A DNA stretch of 32,289 nucleotides from GWF2-50-93 sp049297395 (GTDB lineage Bacteria > Verrucomicrobiota > Lentisphaeria > Victivallales > GWF2-50-93): assembly GCA_049297395.1 (NCBI GenBank), contig JBAQUG010000575.1, positions 1 to 32,289 of the forward strand, written 5' to 3'. A model generated the notes under the pieces. It ran no database searches, was not told where the DNA came from, and saw only the letters and a list, made by a program, of their open reading frames with translations. The position numbers and the translations under genes are program-made. Positions 15,367 to 23,027 of this stretch are shown here, piece by piece. The stretch's first letter is position 1. The number at the start of each line of letters is the position of its first letter.

Positions 15367-15412
15367 TTGACATGATTGCCGTAGACATTATAGTATTTCG
15401 TTATTTGGCGAA
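15367..15412 (+). promoter_or_regulatory. arsR2 promoter with short dyad
   Basis: A consensus -35 TTGACA (15367-15372), a 16-bp spacer and -10 TATAGT (15389-15394). Just after it TTCG (15397-15400) and CGAA (15409-15412) form an inverted repeat around 8 bp, a plausible ArsR operator. It drives block B (arsR2-arsC-arsM onward). Confidence 0.7.
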
Positions 15413-15429
15413 TCAATGGAGATATGGCA

Positions 15430-15813
15430 ATGGATGATTTCATGGACATAGCCAAGGCTCTCTCCGACCAGAACAGGGTGAGGGTGCTGCTGGTTCTTAT
15501 GGGAAGGGAGCTTTGCGTCTGCCAGCTTATCGAACTGCTCGGGCTTGCCCCTTCCACCGTGTCAAAACACATGTCCATACTGAAGAACGCCAGGCTTGTA
15601 GCATGGCGCAAGGAAGGCCTCTGGATGCACTACAGGCTTCCGGACAAGCCAGCCCCTGAAATACGGAAAGCGATTGACTGGGTCTGCGATTCCCTTAAAG
15701 CCAATGAAACAGTAAAGAAAGACAGCGCCCAGCTCAAGAAGATACTGAAAATGGATGTTGAGAAGATTTGCAAAAGACAAAACGGCAGAGCCTGCTGTAA
15801 AATTAAAAAGTGA
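15430..15813 (+). CDS. arsR: ArsR-family As(III)-responsive repressor (block B)
   Basis: A 127-aa winged-helix regulator with the As(III)-binding pair C29-V-C31 in ELCVCQL, the DNA-recognition segment LAPSTVSKHMSILKNARLV and a Cys-rich C-terminus (KICKRQNGRACCKIKK). The ATG at 15430 is chosen because GGAG lies 8 nt before it; the ATG at 15424 would be too close to that site. It is followed 4 bp later by arsC. It is different enough from the first ArsR (10334) to be a separate regulator with its own operator. Confidence 0.92.
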   Translation: MDDFMDIAKALSDQNRVRVLLVLMGRELCVCQLIELLGLAPSTVSKHMSILKNARLVAWRKEGLWMHYRLPDKPAPEIRKAIDWVCDSLKANETVKKDSAQLKKILKMDVEKICKRQNGRACCKIKK

Positions 15814-15817
15814 TTCT

Positions 15818-17032
15818 ATGACACGGAAATTAAAAATTCTCTTCCTGTGTACCGGGAATTCCTGCCGGAGCCAGATGGCCGAAGGCTGGTGCAGGCATCT
15901 GAAAGGCGATATCATAGATGCATATTCCGCAGGAATAGAAACGCACGGACTCAATCCAAATGCAGTAAAGGTTATGGCTGAGGCCGGAGTGGACATTTCA
16001 GAACACAGGTCGAAGCACGTTGATGAACTGAAAGGAATCTCCTTCGATTATGTCATCACGGTCTGCGGTCATGCGAATGAGAACTGCCCGCTCTTTCCAG
16101 GCAAGACAAAGGTGATCCATATTGGATTCGAGGATCCTCCGAAACTTGCGAAATCCGCAAAATCGGAACAGGAGGCGCTGGAGTGCTATAGGCGCGTGAG
16201 AGATCAGATCAGGTATTTTGTCGACAAAATACCTGATAACTTGATGGATATGCATCTATCAACGGAGGGGGGACTTTCCAGTCCGCCAACAGAAGAAATT
16301 AATCGCGGGTTGGAAAACCCGCGCTCCGTTGCGAAGAAACACATTTCAGAGCCAAAGAACTCCTTTAACTTCTACAATCCTTACGAAACGGTTGAACGAA
16401 CCGAACATCACCTTCCTCATCGCCAACAAGGTTCCATATACTATTTTGTATCTTGGCGGATGGCCGATTCAATAGCAAAAGAAAAACTCCTGAAATGGAA
16501 GACTGAACGCGATTTCTGGCTTGAATCCCATCCTGAACCATGGGACGATGAAACTGAGAATGAGTTCCATGATCGTTTTTCACGAACAATAGATGAATGG
16601 CTTGATGCAGGCGAAGGCTCATGCCTATTGCGAAACCCGCAGATTTCCAAGATTGTCGCCGATTCATTCATGCATTTCAACGGTATAAGATACTCGTTGA
16701 AATCTTTTGTAATCATGCCCAACCATGTCCATGTGCTTTTTACAATCATAACCCCATTCAAATTAGAGCAAATCGTGAAGTCATGGAAGGGCTTTACTGC
16801 ATACAAGATTAATGAGATTTTGAACAAGACTGGAGACTTCTGGCAGGAGGACTACTGGGATAGGATGGTTAGGGGTGAAATGCATTTGAGGAAATGCCAT
16901 GAATACATATTACAGAATCCAGTAAAAGCACATTTGCATGATGGTCAATATCGAGTCTACGCAACGGAGGGCGGACTTTCCAGTCCGCCAACAGAGGGTA
17001 AACGCGGGTTGGAAAACCCGCGCTCCTTTTAG
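15818..17032 (+). CDS. arsC: Thioredoxin-coupled arsenate reductase ArsC fused in frame to a RAYT transposase
   Basis: Residues 1-146 are a complete low-molecular-weight-phosphatase-type ArsC: the CTGNSCRSQ loop (C11, R17), the redox Cys C83 and C90 in VCGHANENCP, and the FEDPP Asp loop. It reduces arsenate with thioredoxin. From about residue 148 the frame enters a palindromic repeat and then a Y1/HUH transposase of the REP-associated type (about 170-395) with MPNHVHVLF (HxH) and the Tyr region HEYILQNPVKA. The transposase part has no ATG start of its own in frame before its domain, so it depends on ArsC translation (404 aa in all) or on a TTG at 16310. The ArsC fold should be intact. The start at 15818 gives the family N-terminus; the frame from 15755 overlaps arsR2. 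Confidence 0.88.
   Translation: MTRKLKILFLCTGNSCRSQMAEGWCRHLKGDIIDAYSAGIETHGLNPNAVKVMAEAGVDISEHRSKHVDELKGISFDYVITVCGHANENCPLFPGKTKVIHIGFEDPPKLAKSAKSEQEALECYRRVRDQIRYFVDKIPDNLMDMHLSTEGGLSSPPTEEINRGLENPRSVAKKHISEPKNSFNFYNPYETVERTEHHLPHRQQGSIYYFVSWRMADSIAKEKLLKWKTERDFWLESHPEPWDDETENEFHDRFSRTIDEWLDAGEGSCLLRNPQISKIVADSFMHFNGIRYSLKSFVIMPNHVHVLFTIITPFKLEQIVKSWKGFTAYKINEILNKTGDFWQEDYWDRMVRGEMHLRKCHEYILQNPVKAHLHDGQYRVYATEGGLSSPPTEGKRGLENPRSF
16208..16237. repeat. Perfect 30-bp palindrome inside the arsC 3' end
   Basis: Both halves, 16208-16222 and 16223-16237, are exact inverse complements with no spacer, centred on GTCGAC. The palindrome codes for IRYFVDKIPD of ArsC and lies 22 bp before the RAYT element. 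It could form a cruciform, or may have been part of the target site for the insertion. Confidence 0.8.
16260..16331. repeat. Left RAYT-associated double-hairpin repeat
   Basis: An outer stem CAACGGAG (16260-16267) / CTCCGTTG (16324-16331) encloses two hairpins: GGACT-TTCC-AGTCC (16271-16284) and CGCGGGTT-GGAA-AACCCGCG (16304-16323). The near-identical right copy at 16962-17026 has the same orientation. Confidence 0.85.
16962..17026. repeat. Right RAYT-associated double-hairpin repeat
   Basis: CAACGGAG opens the copy (16962-16969). The first hairpin GGCGGACT-TTCC-AGTCCGCC has a perfect 8-bp stem, better paired than in the left copy. The second, CGCGGGTT-GGAA-AACCCGCG (17003-17022), is identical to the left copy. 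The outer stem is reduced to GGAG/CTCC. The fused reading frame ends just after it, at 17032. Confidence 0.85.
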
Positions 17033-17068
17033 GAGAAAGAATTTTAAATTTCAAAAGGAACTTTTATT

Positions 17069-17905
17069 ATGAATTTCTGTAAAAATAACAAGGAAGCCGT
17101 CCGGGAACGGGTCCGCGAATCATATGCGAAGATCGCAAAAAGCGGCGATCTCTGCTGCTGTTCCAGCGGCAAGAAGAAGGAGTTCGAACCTGCGAATTTC
17201 GCAAAAGTCATCGGCTATGATCAAAAGGAATTGAAGGATCTCCCTGAAGGCGCGAACATGGGCTTGTCATGCGGAAATCCTACGGCAGTCGCCTCGCTGA
17301 AGTCCGGAGAAGTCGTCCTTGATCTTGGCAGCGGCGGCGGGTTCGACGTCTTCATCGCGGCTGAGAAGGTCGGCAGGAAAGGAAAGTCGATAGGCGTTGA
17401 CATGACTCCGGACATGCTTTCAAAGGCAAGAAGAAATGCCGATGTTTTCGGCAAGAATACAGGATTGAAGAATGTTGAATTCCGACTCGGCGAGATCGAA
17501 CATCTTCCAGTTGCCGACAATTCCATCGACGTGATAATTTCCAACTGCGTTATCAACCTGTCCCCGGAAAAGCAGCAGGTGTGGAACGAGATGGCGCGGG
17601 TCCTTAGGAAAGGTGGACGAGTGGCAGTCTCGGATCTTGCATTGTTGAAGCCCCTGCCCGAGTCCGTGCTGAAATCCGTGAACGCCCTTGTCGGCTGTGT
17701 CGCCGGAGCCGTCCTCGTGAAGGAGACGGAGAAGATGGCGAAGAAGGCAGGATTCAAGCAGATAAAATTAATTTTAAAACCCGAGTATATAGAATCAATG
17801 TCCGAATGGAATGATCCTTTGTATAAGACAGTCGTTGCAAAACTGCCAAAAGGCAGGAAGCTGAGCGGATACGTGACAAGCCTCTACGTCTCGGCGGAGA
17901 AATAG
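17069..17905 (+). CDS. arsM: Arsenite S-adenosylmethionine methyltransferase ArsM
   Basis: A 278-aa class-I SAM methyltransferase. The SAM loop is VVLDLGSGGGFDVF (about 82-95). As(III)-binding Cys are C68 (GLSCGNPT), C160 (ISNCVINLSP) and C210 (LVGCVAGA), matching the three essential Cys of known ArsM enzymes; an N-terminal CCC (29-31) supplies the fourth. It methylates As(III) stepwise to mono- and dimethyl forms and uses thioredoxin or another thiol as reductant. AAGGA lies before the ATG. It follows the RAYT element by 42 bp and the ferredoxin gene follows 7 bp later. Cytoplasmic. Confidence 0.95.
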   Translation: MNFCKNNKEAVRERVRESYAKIAKSGDLCCCSSGKKKEFEPANFAKVIGYDQKELKDLPEGANMGLSCGNPTAVASLKSGEVVLDLGSGGGFDVFIAAEKVGRKGKSIGVDMTPDMLSKARRNADVFGKNTGLKNVEFRLGEIEHLPVADNSIDVIISNCVINLSPEKQQVWNEMARVLRKGGRVAVSDLALLKPLPESVLKSVNALVGCVAGAVLVKETEKMAKKAGFKQIKLILKPEYIESMSEWNDPLYKTVVAKLPKGRKLSGYVTSLYVSAEK

Positions 17906-17912
17906 GATTCAA

Positions 17913-18137
17913 ATGAAAAGAGCAATCATAGATTCAAAGAAATGCAAATCGTGCAAGGTGTGCGAAGTCGAAGCCAGGTGTACAATGCATGCCCCTTTCA
18001 GGGAATCACCTGAACAGAGTCCGTGGATTGACTTCTACAAATGTTCAGGCTGCATGAAATGCAAGACGATTTGTCCTAACGAGGCCATAAATGAAATAAT
18101 CCAGCCTTGTAATGGAAAAGGGAAGATGGGCTGGTAG
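17913..18137 (+). CDS. Two-[4Fe-4S] ferredoxin-like protein
   Basis: A 74-aa protein with two iron-sulfur motifs: CKSCKVCEVEARC (C11, C14, C17, C23) and CSGCMKCKTICP (C44, C47, C50, C54). The first motif is unusual, with five residues before the fourth Cys. It is an electron carrier, possibly for the adjacent ArsM or the CcdA-type membrane protein. It lies 7 bp after arsM, so it is in the same transcript. The partner oxidoreductase is not in the window. Confidence 0.85.
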   Translation: MKRAIIDSKKCKSCKVCEVEARCTMHAPFRESPEQSPWIDFYKCSGCMKCKTICPNEAINEIIQPCNGKGKMGW

Positions 18138-18174
18138 ACAGAATTTAGAAACAATAAAAAAGGAGATTAATTAT

Positions 18175-18852
18175 ATGGATGAGAATAAAAAGGAAGACGT
18201 TAACAAGGTCGAGGAATCTGGATGCGGATGTGCTCAGGGATGCGGATGTGGTCCGAAAGGTTTGAGCACAAAAGTCAAGATAATTGTCTGTCTAGTAGTG
18301 CTGATAGCGGCAGGAATCGTCCTAGGTCGCGGATACCTTAAGAAGTCCGCTGAAAGCAAGAATAAGCCGAATGAGGCTTTCGCCGTCACCATCCCTACCA
18401 GCAAGACTGTCCCGGCTCAGATTGTGAAGGAGCAGGCAAAAGCAAGCGATAAGAAGCAGGAGAAACCAAAGCTATGGGGTGAGCCTCTGGGTTCCCTGGA
18501 ATCTCTTAACAAAGTTGCTGGAGATGTTGATGCGGTGTTCATTTTCATATCCGGAAAGGCCGAGGACAAAAATGCAGCAATAACTAAGGAAATTGAAAAT
18601 GCAGCAGGCAAATTCCAGGCAAAAGGATCAACAATCACCGCTTATACGCTGCTGAACGTTTCAAAAGACTATGAGCAGATAACCAAGCAGGTGCCTGCTC
18701 CGTGTGTTCTGGCGATGGTCAAGGGGAAAGGCATGAGTACAGTTTCAGATGATATTACTGAGGCAAAACTGCTTCAGGCTCTGGTTACCGCTTCCAGACC
18801 GTCCGGCTGCGGACCGTCTGCCTGTGGCCCTTCCACTCCCGGATGCCCATAA
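18175..18852 (+). CDS. Cys-rich membrane-anchored thioredoxin-fold protein
   Basis: A 225-aa protein. An N-terminal Cys cluster (C17, C19, C23, C25 in GCGCAQGCGCG) precedes one transmembrane helix (about 34-51). An Ala/Lys-rich linker leads to a thioredoxin-like domain (about 115-210, DAVFIFISGKAED and VPAPCVLAMVKGKG with a Pro before the final strand), and the end is again Cys-rich (SGCGPSACGPSTPGCP). The usual CXXC of thioredoxin is missing. I know of no named family for it. The ends look like metal/metalloid-binding tails on either side of the membrane. AAGGAG precedes the ATG at 18175. It is followed 15 bp later by the CcdA-type gene, a likely partner. Confidence 0.72.
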   Translation: MDENKKEDVNKVEESGCGCAQGCGCGPKGLSTKVKIIVCLVVLIAAGIVLGRGYLKKSAESKNKPNEAFAVTIPTSKTVPAQIVKEQAKASDKKQEKPKLWGEPLGSLESLNKVAGDVDAVFIFISGKAEDKNAAITKEIENAAGKFQAKGSTITAYTLLNVSKDYEQITKQVPAPCVLAMVKGKGMSTVSDDITEAKLLQALVTASRPSGCGPSACGPSTPGCP

Positions 18853-18867
18853 ATCGAGGAACAGGAA

Positions 18868-19584
18868 ATGGAATGGATCTTGTCAATTGCCGAATGGTCG
18901 AAGACTGCTATTGAACAGTCAGGTGCAAACCCGGTAGCTATACCGCTGGCATTCCTGCTGGGGCTTGCCAGTGCAATAGCGAGCGCATGCTGTACCCTGC
19001 CGGTTTTCGGAGCCATAATCGGATATGCGGGTACGCGGGATGCGGCCGACAAGCGTTCGAACCTGCTCACGGCGTTGTTTTTCATGATAGGAACAGTCGT
19101 AGCATTGATGATCCTTGGCATTGTTGCAGGCATGATAGGACAGGTCGCCCAGAGTACACTTGGAAAATACTGGAAGGTATTTGCCGGTTTGGCTGCAATA
19201 ATCTTCGGGCTTGCGACCCTTAAGCTCATTCCATTCAATTTTTCAGTCAAAGGAGACTCCCGCAGTTCAAAGCAGAAACGTGGACTTCTTGCTGTCGCGA
19301 TGGCAGGCCTAGTTATGGGAGGAGCAGTCAGCGTATGTTCCCTTGGATGCAATCCCGGAATATTCATAATTATTGGTGTGGCTGTATTGCAGGGGTATAC
19401 CTTCTGGATGCTTGGGGTGCTGCTTGCATATTCGATTGGCTTCAGCCTGCCGCTGGCCGCTCTTGTACTCGGGGTCTCGTTCGGCAAATCAGCATTCAAA
19501 GCAGGCAAAATTGAGTTAGGAATCCGTGTCATTGCAGGAATCCTTCTGGTTGGCGCGGGCTTTTATTTCTTAAGTACATTTTAA
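18868..19584 (+). CDS. CcdA/DsbD-type membrane thiol-transfer protein
   Basis: A 238-aa integral membrane protein with about six helices in two halves. Cys pairs C41-C42 (SACCTLPVFG) and C157/C161 (VCSLGCNPG) lie at the start of matching helices, as in DsbD-beta/CcdA proteins that carry electrons from cytoplasmic thioredoxin to the periplasm. The Cys pattern differs from the ArsG-like protein at 11983, so the two are distant relatives with separate partners. The adjacent membrane thioredoxin-like protein may be its periplasmic acceptor. The next gene starts 15 bp later. Confidence 0.82.
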   Translation: MEWILSIAEWSKTAIEQSGANPVAIPLAFLLGLASAIASACCTLPVFGAIIGYAGTRDAADKRSNLLTALFFMIGTVVALMILGIVAGMIGQVAQSTLGKYWKVFAGLAAIIFGLATLKLIPFNFSVKGDSRSSKQKRGLLAVAMAGLVMGGAVSVCSLGCNPGIFIIIGVAVLQGYTFWMLGVLLAYSIGFSLPLAALVLGVSFGKSAFKAGKIELGIRVIAGILLVGAGFYFLSTF

Positions 19585-19599
19585 AAGGGAGAAAATAAT

Positions 19600-19800
19600 A
19601 TGTCAAAGACTGATGAGAAAAAGAAAAAGGGAGTTCTTTCGGCGATCTGGGAATCGATGACCAAGACAGGGGGCTGTTGTGGAGGAGGAGAAAGCTGCGG
19701 TTGCGGCCCGAAGCCCGACAAGGACAAGGCGAAACCCGAAAAGAAAAATGAGAAACAGGATTCCTCGTCCTGCTCGGATTCCTGTCAATGTAAAAAATGA
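19600..19800 (+). CDS. Small Cys-rich putative metal-binding protein
   Basis: A 66-aa, strongly Lys-rich protein with seven Cys in two clusters: C26, C27, C33, C35 (GGCCGGGESCGCG) and C58, C62, C64 (SSSCSDSCQCKK). A hydrophobic stretch is absent, so it should be cytoplasmic. The size and Cys spacing suggest a metallothionein- or metallochaperone-like role. It lies directly before the P1B ATPase, which lacks its own N-terminal metal-binding domain. GGGAG precedes the ATG. Family unknown. Confidence 0.7.
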   Translation: MSKTDEKKKKGVLSAIWESMTKTGGCCGGGESCGCGPKPDKDKAKPEKKNEKQDSSSCSDSCQCKK

Positions 19801-19817
19801 CAGGCAGGGTCAAATTA

Positions 19818-21755
19818 ATGGACTGTGATAAAGAAAAGCGGGATGACTCCAAATATAAAGACATTGCGGTTCTAGCGATTGTACCGGTACTTGTCGCATT
19901 GCTTATTATTGCGAGCTGGGGTCTTGCCTATTGGGAAATTGGACCTCATTTCATAAATGCCGGTCTTGCGGTCCTCGCTACGGTATTCGGAGGTTTCCAG
20001 AGATTTGTTTTCGGGTTCAAGGATATTTTCAACCGCAAGATCACAGTCAATGTCTTTGTCTGCGTAGCGCTGGTTGCGACCCTAGCCATCGGAGAGTTCA
20101 GGCCTGCGGCTATCATTGTCTTCATAATGGCGGTCGCCGGCGCGCTGGAGTCCTACACGTTGGACAAGACAAAGAAAAGCATCCTGGCCCTTCTTGATTT
20201 CGCCCCTAAGATGGCGACTGTCCGTCGAGACGGAGAAGAGGTAATAGCGCCTGTCTCCGAACTTCAGATTGGGGACATTGTCGTTGTCAAGCCTGGTACG
20301 CGAATTCCCGTGGACGGCGTAGTAACTGCCGGAGCAAGCAGTGTCAACCAGGCGCCGATAACGGGTGAATCCATGCCGGTCGAAAAGTTTCCGGGAAGCA
20401 CTGTGTACAGCGGGACGCTTAACGAGTCGGGGCGGCTCGATGTCCGCACGGAAAAGGTTGGAGAAGGGACAACTCTGGCAAAGATAGTTCATTTGGTGCA
20501 GGACGCACAGGGTACTCGTGCGCCTATCCAGAATCTCGCAGACCGTTTCACCACCTGGTTTCTGCCTTTGGTAGTATTCCTTGCGATTCTGGCGTTTTTC
20601 ATATCAGGAGATGTAAAAGTTGGTGTTTCCGTCCTTCTTGTGGCGTGTCCATGCGCATTCGCCATTGCCACGCCGACAGCGGTGACTGCCGGAGTCTCCA
20701 ACATGGCCCGGAAAGCAGTGCTCATCAAAGGCGGTATTTTCCTTGAAATTGGACATAAGATAGATCACTTTCTCGTGGACAAAACAGGAACCTTCACTTT
20801 TGGCAGGCCCAAGTTAGTGGAAATAATTGCCTTCAACGGAGCGAGAGAAGATGAGGTTCTTCAGATGGCCTGCATTGCCGAGAAATACTCGGAGCATCCT
20901 CTGGCGCGGTCAATTTTGTCCGCTGGGAAAGAACGTAAGCTTGCGATACCGGATCCTGAGCATTTCGCGAGTGCAGCCGGAATGGGGGTTGAAGCGAAAT
21001 GGAACTCCTCGAAGATTCTGGTCGGGAAGAATACTTTTCTAAAAGACGCAGGTGTCCTGCTGGATACCGCTGTTCTTGACAAGGTCGTCCAGCAATCCGA
21101 GAAGGGGCGCACCGCAGTCCTGGTGGCTATCAACGACAAAGTAATAGGCACGCTGTCTATCGCCGACGAAATCCGTCCCGAGATTGCGGAAACAATCAGA
21201 TCTCTAAAGGCACTGGGAGTAAAAAGGATTACCATGCTTACCGGCGATCATCCCCAGGTGGCTGAAGCCGTAGCAAGGGAAATTGGCGTTGATGATTTCC
21301 GGGCGGACATGCTTCCCGAACAGAAACAGGATTTTGTAAGGAAGCTACAGGCGGAAGGGCATGTCGTAGGAATGATAGGTGATGGAATCAACGATGCGCC
21401 TGCACTCGCATTGGCAGACGTAGGCATCGCCATGGGGGCGGCCGGAACGGACGTTGCGATAGAAACGGCTGATGTGACTCTGATGAATGATAATCTTTCC
21501 GGAGTCGCCGATTTTATCTGGATGTCCGGAAAAGTCATGAGGCGGATCAAGTTAAACATCTTTTTCTCCATTTTCTACAATGTTATCGGGTTGACTCTGA
21601 GCGTCATAGGGCTGATGACACCAGTCATTGCAGTCATATTCCAGGAGGCAGGCTGTGTGACCGTAGTGTTAAGTTCAACGCTTCTGCTTTGGTCAAGACG
21701 GAAAATCATCCAAGCAAATTCTAAAATAGACAAGGAGATAAAAAATGGAAAGTGA
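19818..21755 (+). CDS. P1B-type heavy-metal-translocating ATPase
   Basis: A 645-aa inner-membrane efflux pump. It has the TGES actuator motif (about 183), the transport-site CPC (277-279, VACPCAFAIATP), the phosphorylation site DKTGTFTFG (D321; the usual Leu is Phe), the SEHPLA motif of P1B pumps, TGDHP and GDGINDAPALALADVG. No N-terminal HMA domain is present. The last helices carry YN (FYNVIG) and QEAGCVTVVLSST, a mix not typical of either Cu(I) or Zn/Cd pumps, so the substrate is open. The ATG at 19818 has AGGG upstream; the ATG at 19797 overlaps the previous stop but lacks a ribosome site. It overlaps acr3 by 11 bp. Confidence 0.9.
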   Translation: MDCDKEKRDDSKYKDIAVLAIVPVLVALLIIASWGLAYWEIGPHFINAGLAVLATVFGGFQRFVFGFKDIFNRKITVNVFVCVALVATLAIGEFRPAAIIVFIMAVAGALESYTLDKTKKSILALLDFAPKMATVRRDGEEVIAPVSELQIGDIVVVKPGTRIPVDGVVTAGASSVNQAPITGESMPVEKFPGSTVYSGTLNESGRLDVRTEKVGEGTTLAKIVHLVQDAQGTRAPIQNLADRFTTWFLPLVVFLAILAFFISGDVKVGVSVLLVACPCAFAIATPTAVTAGVSNMARKAVLIKGGIFLEIGHKIDHFLVDKTGTFTFGRPKLVEIIAFNGAREDEVLQMACIAEKYSEHPLARSILSAGKERKLAIPDPEHFASAAGMGVEAKWNSSKILVGKNTFLKDAGVLLDTAVLDKVVQQSEKGRTAVLVAINDKVIGTLSIADEIRPEIAETIRSLKALGVKRITMLTGDHPQVAEAVAREIGVDDFRADMLPEQKQDFVRKLQAEGHVVGMIGDGINDAPALALADVGIAMGAAGTDVAIETADVTLMNDNLSGVADFIWMSGKVMRRIKLNIFFSIFYNVIGLTLSVIGLMTPVIAVIFQEAGCVTVVLSSTLLLWSRRKIIQANSKIDKEIKNGK

Positions 21756-22851
21756 AATTGAAGCTGGCAGCCGGCGGAAGCTGACTAATGTATTTGAACG
21801 GTATTTGACCCTGTGGGTCGGGCTATGCATGGTCGGAGGCGTCCTTCTTGGGAAGATCGCGCCCCAGATAACAGATTCAATACGGTCAATGGAGTTCGGG
21901 AAGAACAGCCAGATAAATTTCCCGATAGCCGTCCTCATCTGGCTGATGATCTATCCGATGATGCTGAAGATTGATTTCAGCAGCATCCTCGATGTCAGGA
22001 AAAAGCCAAAGGGACTCCTGATAACTATTTTCGTCAACTGGATCGTAAAACCACTGTCAATGACATTGCTGGCGTGGATATTTTTCAAACTTCTGTTTCT
22101 TCCTCTGATTGGGAAGGAACTGGCAGACCAATACATAGCAGGTTGTATCATTCTCGCGGCGGCGCCGTGTACCGCCATGGTTTTCGTGTGGTCTTATCTG
22201 ACCGACGGGGATCCGGCCTACACCCTTGTCCAGGTTGCGGTGAATGACCTGATAATGCTCTTCGCATTTGTGCCGATTGTCGCCCTTCTTGTAAGCGGCG
22301 CAAGCAACCTCATTGTTCCTTATCCGGTTCTGTTCTACAGTGTGATTGCGTTCATTGTGATTCCGCTTTTACTTGGGACCTTGAGCAGGCATTTCCTCAT
22401 TAAGCAGAAAGGCGCGGAGTGGTTTGAAAAGAAATTCCTTTCGTTCTTCCATCCTGTTACAATCATTGCGCTGCTTGCGACACTTGTCCTGATATTCGCG
22501 TTCCAGGCTGAAAACATCACCAGGACCTGGACGCATGTCATCCTCATAGCGATTCCAATTACAATCCAGGTTTATTTCAATTCCACCCTGACGTACGGTC
22601 TCATGAAATATTTCAAGGTGCCGCACAACATAGCTTCGCCCGGAGCACTTATAGGGGCAAGCAATTTCTTTGAACTCGCTGTCGCTGTCGCAATAACGCT
22701 CTTCGGTGCCAGTTCCGGCGCGGCTCTCGCTACGGTCGTCGGCGTCCTGGTGGAAGTGCCGGTCATGCTCTCCGTCTGCAAGTTCTGCGTGGCGACACGT
22801 CCATGGTATGAGCGAGGAACGGGAGGAAGTGCACTGCCGCACCAGGGATGA
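21745..22851 (+). CDS. acr3: Acr3-family arsenite efflux permease
   Basis: A 368-aa protein with about ten transmembrane helices. The As(III)-transport residues are present: C142 in AAAPCTAMVFVWS and E310 in GASNFFELAVA, equal to the essential Cys and Glu of Acr3 proteins. It exports As(III) from the cytoplasm using the proton motive force. AAGGAG lies 6 nt before the ATG, within the end of the ATPase gene, so the two are translationally coupled. It is the last gene of block B. Confidence 0.95.
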   Translation: MESEIEAGSRRKLTNVFERYLTLWVGLCMVGGVLLGKIAPQITDSIRSMEFGKNSQINFPIAVLIWLMIYPMMLKIDFSSILDVRKKPKGLLITIFVNWIVKPLSMTLLAWIFFKLLFLPLIGKELADQYIAGCIILAAAPCTAMVFVWSYLTDGDPAYTLVQVAVNDLIMLFAFVPIVALLVSGASNLIVPYPVLFYSVIAFIVIPLLLGTLSRHFLIKQKGAEWFEKKFLSFFHPVTIIALLATLVLIFAFQAENITRTWTHVILIAIPITIQVYFNSTLTYGLMKYFKVPHNIASPGALIGASNFFELAVAVAITLFGASSGAALATVVGVLVEVPVMLSVCKFCVATRPWYERGTGGSALPHQG

Positions 22852-23027
22852 ATGGCATTTTCAGCTTTTCTTTGAGTTCAAACCCAATCATCCAACAATC
22901 CAATCACCCGTCTTCCTGCGGGGTGCCCCTTCTTTATTTGTTTGAATACTGGCAATTGCCTTCCAAGGACATTATATTACAACACAAAATGTCGTAAGGG
23001 TGTCCAAATCTCTGAAAGCAATTTCCT

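Larger units (their letters stand above)
16260..17026 (+). mobile_element. RAYT-type (REP-associated tyrosine transposase) element in arsC
   Basis: The element is bounded by two direct copies of a double-hairpin palindrome (16260-16331 and 16962-17026) and carries a single Y1/HUH transposase domain (about 16370-16960). The HxH motif and catalytic Tyr region look intact. This arrangement is known for RAYTs, which sit between REP sequences they recognise. The insertion lies after the last essential ArsC residues and before arsM, inside block B, so downstream ars genes must be transcribed through it. Confidence 0.8.

Noticed and set aside
15755..15817. Upstream extension of arsC
   Set aside because: It lies within the arsR2 coding region; the ATG at 15818 follows the arsR2 stop by 4 bp and gives the standard ArsC N-terminus.
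22852..23027. Promoter for the hybrid kinase at 23028
   Set aside because: TATATT-like boxes are present, but no convincing -35 lies at a proper distance; a weak promoter cannot be told from chance.
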